Positions 59,073-64,000 of a stretch of 64,000 nt of DNA are shown here, piece after piece (within the stretch, counting starts at the first letter, position 1; every line of letters starts with the position of its first letter). The DNA is from an uncultured Clostridia bacterium (lineage in GTDB: Bacteria; Bacillota; Clostridia; Oscillospirales; Ruminococcaceae), in contig CAMUJF010000005.1 in the NCBI GenBank assembly GCA_947089135.1, positions 62,001 to 126,000 on the forward strand, given 5' to 3'. Position numbers and translations under genes: made by a program. Below the pieces are notes generated by a model. The model did no database searches. It was not told the origin of the DNA and was given only the letters and a program-made list of their open reading frames with translations.

Positions 59073-59627
59073 TCAGATAGACATAATCTCTTTTTCCTTA
59101 TCGGAAACAACGGAGTCAACGTTGTCGCAGAACTTGTCAGTAAGCTTCTGTATATCCTTTTCAAGACCCTTCATGTCGTCCTCAGTGATCTCACTGTTCT
59201 TTTTCATTGTTTTGAATTTTTCAAGAGTATCACGTCTTACGTTTCTGAGAGTTACCTTGGCTTCCTCTCCGAACTTCTTCACCTGCTTAACAAGCTCCTT
59301 GCGGCGATCCTCGGTAGGCTGAGGAAAAGCCAGTCTAAGCGCCTTGCCGTCGTTTGTAGGGGTAATTCCTATATCGGAATTTATAATAGCCTTTTCTATA
59401 GCCTTGAGCTGGGAAACGTCCCAAGGCTGAATAAGAAGATTTCTTGCCTCAACTACCGAAATAGCCGCCATTTGCTGAACGGGAGTGGGAGTTCCGTAAT
59501 AATCCACAAGCACCTTGTCAAGAATTGCAGGGTTAGCACGTCCCGCTCTTATTGTGGAAAATTCGTGTTCAAGGCTTTTGAGGCATTTTTCCATTTTGCC
59601 TTCAGCGTTTTTAATCTGTTCGTTCAT
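59073..59627 (-). CDS. frr: ribosome recycling factor
   Basis: A 184-residue protein that splits the post-termination ribosome with EF-G. The conserved EFSTIRAGRANPAILD, VDYYGTPTPVQQMA, and IGLTPTNDGKALRLAFPQPTEDRRKEL-type segments are all seen (here IGITPTNDGK). ATG 59627 follows AAAAGGAG. pyrH-frr-uppS is the common bacterial order. Confidence 0.96.
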   Translation of the reverse strand: MNEQIKNAEGKMEKCLKSLEHEFSTIRAGRANPAILDKVLVDYYGTPTPVQQMAAISVVEARNLLIQPWDVSQLKAIEKAIINSDIGITPTNDGKALRLAFPQPTEDRRKELVKQVKKFGEEAKVTLRNVRRDTLEKFKTMKKNSEITEDDMKGLEKDIQKLTDKFCDNVDSVVSDKEKEIMSI

Positions 59628-59704
59628 AAAAATTCTCCTTTTCACGACAGTAGGATTTTTTACGGGAAAGCCCCTGCCTTAGGCAATACCCGTATCAGTT
59701 CATT

Positions 59705-60436
59705 TTAACGGTCGATAACAAGAGTACCAACGCTCTTGCCAATGCACGCGTCATAAATATTATCCGGTTTTTTAAGGTTAAACACCAGAATAGGAATGTT
59801 GTTGTCCTTGCACATAGAGGCAGCCGTGCTATCCATGACCGCAAGATTTCTTACAAGGATATCGTTGAAGCTAAGCTCATCAAATTTTACCGCGTCGTCG
59901 TACTTGTTGGGGTCTTTGTCGTAAACGCCGTCTACCATTGTGGCTTTAAGGACGATATCCGCTTCTATCTCGGCGGCTCTCAAAGTTGAAGCAGTATCCG
60001 TGGAAAAGAACGGATTTCCCGTGCCGCAGCCGAAAATGACCACTCTTCCCTTTTCCATGTGCCTTACAGCCTTGTTTCTAATGTACGGCTCAGCGACTTG
60101 ATGCATAGCAATAGCTGTCTGGACTCTTACGTCAACGCCGAGAGATTCAAGCACATCCGCAACGGCAAGAGCGTTCATAGTGGTGGCAAGCATACCTATG
60201 TGATCGGCGCGCGTTCTGTCCATAGCGCCGCTGGAACGTCCTCTCCAAAAATTTCCTCCGCCTACAACAATACCGATCTGAACGCCTATATCAGCGCATT
60301 TTTTAATGCTTTCGCATATCTTCGTAATAATGGAATAATCCAAACCGATCTTCTTTTCACCGGCGAGAGCCTCTCCGCTAAGTTTAAGAAGAACCCGTTT
60401 ATATTTCGGCTGTACAACATTTTCTGACACAAGCAC
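59705..60436 (-). CDS. pyrH: UMP kinase
   Basis: A 243-residue hexameric amino-acid-kinase-fold enzyme that phosphorylates UMP. KRVLLKLSGEALAG at the N-terminus, GVVVGGGNFWRG-like IGIVVGGGNFWRGR, and RVVIFGCGTGNPFFSTDTAS mark it. Start GTG 60436 has AAGGG at 6-7 bases; GTG 60430 and 60451 are alternatives. First gene of the pyrH-to-polC cluster with its own promoter. Confidence 0.95.
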   Translation of the reverse strand: MLVSENVVQPKYKRVLLKLSGEALAGEKKIGLDYSIITKICESIKKCADIGVQIGIVVGGGNFWRGRSSGAMDRTRADHIGMLATTMNALAVADVLESLGVDVRVQTAIAMHQVAEPYIRNKAVRHMEKGRVVIFGCGTGNPFFSTDTASTLRAAEIEADIVLKATMVDGVYDKDPNKYDDAVKFDELSFNDILVRNLAVMDSTAASMCKDNNIPILVFNLKKPDNIYDACIGKSVGTLVIDR

Positions 60437-60473
60437 CGACCGCCCTTTCACATGACAATATAGTATCTAATTT

Positions 60474-60502
60474 ATTTTACACCAATTTCAGCCATATGTA
60501 AA
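60474..60502 (-). promoter_or_regulatory. promoter of the pyrH cluster
   Basis: Minus-strand TTTACA (60497-60502) and TAAAAT (60474-60479), 17 bp apart; near-consensus. Start about 60467, leader about 30 nt. Confidence 0.7.
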
Positions 60503-60532
60503 GAGGAAACGGAAAAAATTCACAAAAAAAAT

Positions 60533-60946
60533 TTACAGTACATATGTAACAAACGAACCGGCAATAGAGCCGTCCGGCATTTTCACCGGAGAAATACCAA
60601 ATTTGTTCTTTCTCCAAAGCCTGTGCGACGCTTCATTGCCTATGTCGCAGTACGCCCTCACCTGATACGTGCCCTTATCCTTTTCAAGCTTAAGTACCTC
60701 CTGCACCATCATAGTTGCCAAGCCTTTCCTTTGATAGCTTTCAAAGACATCAATAACATTTATAAAAGCTTCACGTTCTCCCACGGGAGCAGGGATATCG
60801 CGTAAAAACATCGCTGCAAATCCGGCAATTTCTCCGTTTTTCTCAGCGACGAGAAAATATCCGTCCTCAGAAAAAAGCTGCTCCGCCTGCGGACGCTGCT
60901 CAAAAATTATTCGCTTGTCCGCCTCCGTCCCATTACGCACTGTCAT
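60533..60946 (-). CDS. GNAT-family N-acetyltransferase
   Basis: A 137-residue acetyltransferase with VFESYQRKGLATMMVQEV (motif A) and a final SHRLWRKNKFG. Its start overlaps the rsmI stop by four bases (ATGA type), so it is co-translated with rsmI. Substrate unknown. It precedes the pyrH promoter. Confidence 0.82.
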   Translation of the reverse strand: MTVRNGTEADKRIIFEQRPQAEQLFSEDGYFLVAEKNGEIAGFAAMFLRDIPAPVGEREAFINVIDVFESYQRKGLATMMVQEVLKLEKDKGTYQVRAYCDIGNEASHRLWRKNKFGISPVKMPDGSIAGSFVTYVL

Positions 60947-61797
60947 TTCTTAACTTCCTGCCTTTCCTGTATACCCGAATAAATCTCGCTTTTTTTGAAG
61001 CCTGTTATTTTAGCAGCCTCCTTGCAGGCGTCCACGGCTTTCATGCCGCTTTCTATAAGACGTTCGGCTTCGATTACCGCGTCATCAAGAGTAATTTCCG
61101 CAAGCTCCGCCTTAGGGTCATATCCCTCAACAACAAGAACAAATTCCCCCTTTGCAGTTTTATCTGAATAGTATTCCACCGCTTCAGAAAGAGTTGTCCT
61201 GAAAACCTCTTCATGAATTTTCGTAAGCTCGCGGCATATGGAGATACGCCTGTCCCCCAGATATTTCAGCATATCTGTCAGTGTATTTAAAAGCTTGTGC
61301 GGAGCTTCGTAAAATATCAGTGTGCGAGTCTCCCTTGCAACGTTTTCAAGATGAGCGTAACGCTGCTTTTTTGCAACCGAAAGAAATCCCTCGAATGTGA
61401 AACGGGATACCGTCAACCCACTGAGAGCAGCAGCCGAAGCCATTGCCGTAGGTCCGGGAACTACCTCAATCGGAACATTATTTTCAATGCAAAGTCTTAT
61501 CAGATCCTCTCCGGGATCGGAAATACACGGCATACCCGCGTCGGAAACAACAGCGCAGCTTTCACCCAAAATTATCTTGCTCATTATCTTGTCTGAAACG
61601 TGCCGCTCCGAGTGCTCATGATAGCTTATCATAGGCTTTTTTATCCCGTAATGGTTCAAGAGCTTTACGGTTACTCTCGTGTCCTCGGCGCAGATAAAAT
61701 CCACGGCTTTAAGGGTTTCCACTGCACGGTATGTAATATCACCGAGGTTGCCTATGGGCGTACCCACAATAAAAAGCTGTCCGATATTTTCAGACAT
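60943..61797 (-). CDS. rsmI: 16S rRNA 2'-O-ribose C1402 methyltransferase
   Basis: A 284-residue tetrapyrrole-methylase-fold enzyme. FIVGTPIGNLGDITYRAVE, CAEDTRVTVKLLNHYGI, VSDAGMPCISDPGE and EAPHKLL are textbook RsmI signatures. It methylates C1402 of 16S rRNA. ATG 61797 begins MSENIGQLFIV; the upstream in-frame 29 codons belong to the trmN6-like gene's antisense-free overlap and are rejected. Confidence 0.95.
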   Translation of the reverse strand: MSENIGQLFIVGTPIGNLGDITYRAVETLKAVDFICAEDTRVTVKLLNHYGIKKPMISYHEHSERHVSDKIMSKIILGESCAVVSDAGMPCISDPGEDLIRLCIENNVPIEVVPGPTAMASAAALSGLTVSRFTFEGFLSVAKKQRYAHLENVARETRTLIFYEAPHKLLNTLTDMLKYLGDRRISICRELTKIHEEVFRTTLSEAVEYYSDKTAKGEFVLVVEGYDPKAELAEITLDDAVIEAERLIESGMKAVDACKEAAKITGFKKSEIYSGIQERQEVKK

Positions 61798-61801
61798 AAG
61801 A

Positions 61802-62545
61802 TCAATCCTTTTCTCTCTGGTAATAATTTGTTTTTCCGCCGCCGTAAATTTGCAGCAATTCCTCGGAAAAGCCCTCGTTTCCATTGATATAAAGCTGCGG
61901 CAGAACTTTCATAAAAGACTTTCCGCCCTTTTTTCCCTCAATAAGGAACAGCCAAGGCGGGTCGGCGGGAGTCTTGCTTACGAACCGCAGACTTTTTGGT
62001 TCGATATTGTTGCCTCTCATAGCGGAAACAACATCCGCAAGCCGTTCAGGACGGTTGCAGATACAAAGTTTGCCGCCGAATTTCAACAATCTTTCCGCTG
62101 CCCAGCACACGTCGCCGATATTGCAAAGTATCTCGTGCCGTGCGATACGCTGCGCTTCCGAAAGGCTTTGCAGACCAGCGCCGTCAGACTTGTACGGAGG
62201 ATTGCATGTAACAACGTCAAGCTGCCCGACAGGAGCGTCCTGCCAAAGAGTTTTTAAATCAGTGCAAACAGGCACAATATTTTCAAGTTTATTTCTTTCC
62301 ACGGAAATATTAAGCTGCTCTATCGCCTGTTTTTGTATGTCAACACAATAGATTATCCTCGGTGCAAAGCTTATCTGCATAAGCAACGGTATTATCCCGC
62401 AGCCCGTCCCCAGGTCGCAGACCTTATCCTTGTGTCTGGGAGCGGCAAAATCCGCAAGCAGAAATGCGTCAGTACCGAATTTATGTTCATCGGAAACGCA
62501 TATCTCCACTTTGTTCCGAAGCTTTTCAAAACTGTATTCAGGCAT
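61802..62545 (-). CDS. TrmN6/YfiC-type tRNA (adenine-N6)-methyltransferase
   Basis: A 247-residue Rossmann methyltransferase. CDLGTGCGIIPLLM is the SAM loop and TCNPPYKSDGAG is the adenine-N6 NPPY motif. Family members methylate A37 of tRNA1(Val). ATG 62545 gives MPEYSFEKL with AAAGGATAT before it; the 53 codons ahead run into the MITE-like repeat. Followed by rsmI (4-bp gap), a frequent pairing in Firmicutes (yabB-yabC-like). Confidence 0.9.
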   Translation of the reverse strand: MPEYSFEKLRNKVEICVSDEHKFGTDAFLLADFAAPRHKDKVCDLGTGCGIIPLLMQISFAPRIIYCVDIQKQAIEQLNISVERNKLENIVPVCTDLKTLWQDAPVGQLDVVTCNPPYKSDGAGLQSLSEAQRIARHEILCNIGDVCWAAERLLKFGGKLCICNRPERLADVVSAMRGNNIEPKSLRFVSKTPADPPWLFLIEGKKGGKSFMKVLPQLYINGNEGFSEELLQIYGGGKTNYYQREKD

Positions 62546-62567
62546 AGAATATCCTTTCAATATATAG

Positions 62568-62726
62568 AGCGTGTTCACATAAACCGTGACGCACGTCTTT
62601 TTGGCAAATTTTGACGTATTTTGCGTTAAAAATCCTTGAAATACGGGCGTATTCCTGCGGATTTTTGCCTTAAATACAACAAAATTATGTTCAAAAATCC
62701 GCACATCAGCTTTATGTGAACACGCT
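62568..62726. mobile_element. 159-bp MITE-like element
   Basis: Perfect 16-bp terminal inverted repeats: AGCGTGTTCACATAAA (62568-62583) and its complement (62711-62726). ATAG directly abuts both ends (62564-62567, 62727-62730), a probable 4-bp target duplication. The interior is itself largely self-complementary: AAAAATCC/GGATTTTT arms near the middle around AATACG/CGTATT. No protein is encoded. It sits between the K+ transporter stop and the trmN6-like start. Confidence 0.8.
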
Positions 62727-62731
62727 ATAGT

Positions 62732-64000
62732 TTATCCGACCATCATTTTACCGTCCGGAAAGACCTCGTTTTTGCTTCTGCGATCCTTTTTAACTGACAG
62801 AGATATAGCAAATGAAACAGGTCCCACACGTCCTATAAACATCGTCAGGCAAAGAATTATCCGCGAGATAACGCCGCTTGCCGCTGAGACCCCGACGCTT
62901 ATCCCGCAGGTGGAGATAGCCGACACAGCCTCAAACGCCGCGTCGATCCCCTGTATATCAGCCCCGGGATTTGAATAAAACAACACTATACCAGACGCGC
63001 TTGTTGCAAGCGCAGCCAAAATTATTATCGCGAGAGACTTGTACACTGATTCCTTGTCGATCTTACGGTTCATAATGACCGTATCCTCTTTATTTTTAAC
63101 AACGCTTACGACTGTCATGATAATGATGGCAAATGTCGTAATCTTGATTCCTCCGCCAGTAGAACCCGGAGCAACACCTATAAACATCAGAAAAATCGAA
63201 GCAAGCTTTGTTATCGAATACATAGACGACACGTCAACCGTGTTGAAGCCCGCCGTTCTCAGGGAGACTGAGTGAAAAAAACTGTTTACAAGCTTTCCTC
63301 CAAAGCCCATTTCCCCTAAAGTAAGAGGATTTCCCCATTCCGTAATAAGCGTCAAAAAAGTTCCAACGGCAATAAGTATAAGCGTAAAAATAAGCACGAT
63401 CTTTGACTGCAAGCTAAGCCGCTTTTTTTTGCGGAAACCTATTATGTCCATCCATACAAAAAAACCCAGCCCTCCGGCTATAATAAGTATCGGCACAACC
63501 GCCATAACCACCGGATTATCCGAAAAAGACACAAGACTGCAATATGGCGTGTCCACCGCGCCAATAATATCGAATCCCGCATTGCAGAAAGCAGATATCG
63601 CTAAAAATACGGAAATATAAGCTCCGTACAATCCGTACTCTGGAACGAACACCGTAGCAAGTAAAGCAGCCCCTATAAGCTCGCAGATCATAGATATACC
63701 GATAACATACCTTACCAAAAGCTTAACATCTGAAAATCCCGAAGTATTCACGGACTCTGAAGCTACCTGAATTGACCGAAGCTCCATTTTTTTTCCTATC
63801 AGAAAGTTAAAAAATGAGACCAACGTAACAAATCCCAGTCCGCCTATCTGTATCATAAGCAAAATTACTATCTGACCGAAAACGCTCCAGTAGGTACCCG
63901 TGTCTACGAGGACAAGTCCCGTAACGCAGGTAGCGGAGGCAGCTGTAAAAACAGCTGTGAGCGGATTTGTAAAGTTTCCGTCCGCAGATGAAAACGGCAT
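62732..64000 (-). CDS. TrkH/KtrB-family K+ transporter subunit (N-terminus outside window)
   Basis: About 422 residues are visible; the N-terminal part lies beyond 64000. It is a multi-pass membrane protein with four selectivity-filter segments: ATCVTG, CNAGFD, LRTAGFN and STCGIS, each with the key glycine. It takes up K+ with a TrkA/KtrA partner that is not in this window. The C-terminal tail is charged. It ends 5 bp from the MITE-like element. Confidence 0.92.
   Translation of the reverse strand: MPFSSADGNFTNPLTAVFTAASATCVTGLVLVDTGTYWSVFGQIVILLMIQIGGLGFVTLVSFFNFLIGKKMELRSIQVASESVNTSGFSDVKLLVRYVIGISMICELIGAALLATVFVPEYGLYGAYISVFLAISAFCNAGFDIIGAVDTPYCSLVSFSDNPVVMAVVPILIIAGGLGFFVWMDIIGFRKKKRLSLQSKIVLIFTLILIAVGTFLTLITEWGNPLTLGEMGFGGKLVNSFFHSVSLRTAGFNTVDVSSMYSITKLASIFLMFIGVAPGSTGGGIKITTFAIIIMTVVSVVKNKEDTVIMNRKIDKESVYKSLAIIILAALATSASGIVLFYSNPGADIQGIDAAFEAVSAISTCGISVGVSAASGVISRIILCLTMFIGRVGPVSFAISLSVKKDRRSKNEVFPDGKMMVG

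Noticed and set aside
58581..59708. 375-codon open frame opposite uppS and frr
   Set aside because: It covers two textbook genes on the other strand and shows no protein family signal.
1..64000. tRNA, rRNA genes and CRISPR arrays
   Set aside because: No T-loop-like motif with cloverleaf context, no rRNA-like stretch and no regularly spaced repeats were found while reading both strands; a tRNA scan would confirm.

Overview
The window reads as chromosome of a low- to medium-GC, endospore-forming, Gram-positive Clostridia, most like a Ruminococcus-type Oscillospiraceae. The support is: spoIIGA-sigE-sigG; the Gram-positive set polC, divIVA, sepF, ylmH and dnaD/dnaI; a transketolase split into two genes; an archaeal-type phosphoglycerate mutase; a short HisG with HisZ; AGGAGG-type ribosome sites; and TTGACA/TATAAT promoters. 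The genus is inference. No tRNA, rRNA, CRISPR array or complete insertion sequence was seen.

Layout. (1) 1-4.8 kb, minus strand, accessory: a cut-off XRE regulator, a Cys-rich DUF3795-type protein, an alpha/beta hydrolase, a HAD hydrolase, a Cof-type HAD pseudogene with a frameshift and a nonsense codon, a possible cysteine-peptidase-like protein and a small membrane protein. (2) 4.8-25 kb, minus strand, a long tightly packed cluster transcribed from a consensus promoter before miaB: miaB, an unknown gene, a YlbF-type gene, mutS, a zinc-ribbon gene, mutL, miaA, hfq, a membrane-fusion-like gene, yggS, sepF, ylmH, divIVA, ileS, lspA, an RluD-type synthase, a HAD gene and the split transketolase. 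This is the clostridial mismatch-repair/tRNA-modification block joined to the cell-division block. (3) 25-36.7 kb, plus strand: dnaD-like and dnaI-like genes, cheV, the sporulation cluster spoIIGA-sigE-sigG, a large GH2 glycosidase and apgM; rubrerythrin is divergent from the glycosidase. (4) 36.7-47.9 kb, minus strand: a Pro/Cys-rich possible spore-surface protein, then a histidine operon hisZ-G-D-C-B-H-F-I-E with no hisA, into which small membrane proteins, a truncated peptidase, a divergent transcarbamylase and an acetyltransferase are inserted. (5) 47.9-60.5 kb, minus strand: pyrH-frr-uppS-cdsA-dxr-rseP-...-ispG-polC (nucleotide, ribosome recycling, isoprenoid and phospholipid genes, then replicase). 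(6) 60.5-64 kb: an acetyltransferase, rsmI, a TrmN6-like methyltransferase, a MITE-like repeat and a K+ transporter cut by the window edge.

Non-coding structure stands out. A perfect 15-bp hairpin buries the sigG ribosome-binding site. A 176-bp nested palindrome lies between convergent sigG and rubrerythrin. A 159-bp element has perfect 16-bp terminal inverted repeats and a 4-bp flanking duplication. Structured leaders precede dxr and polC. On the protein side, the most interesting items are the transcarbamylase homologue that lacks the ornithine-binding motifs, and the missing hisA.
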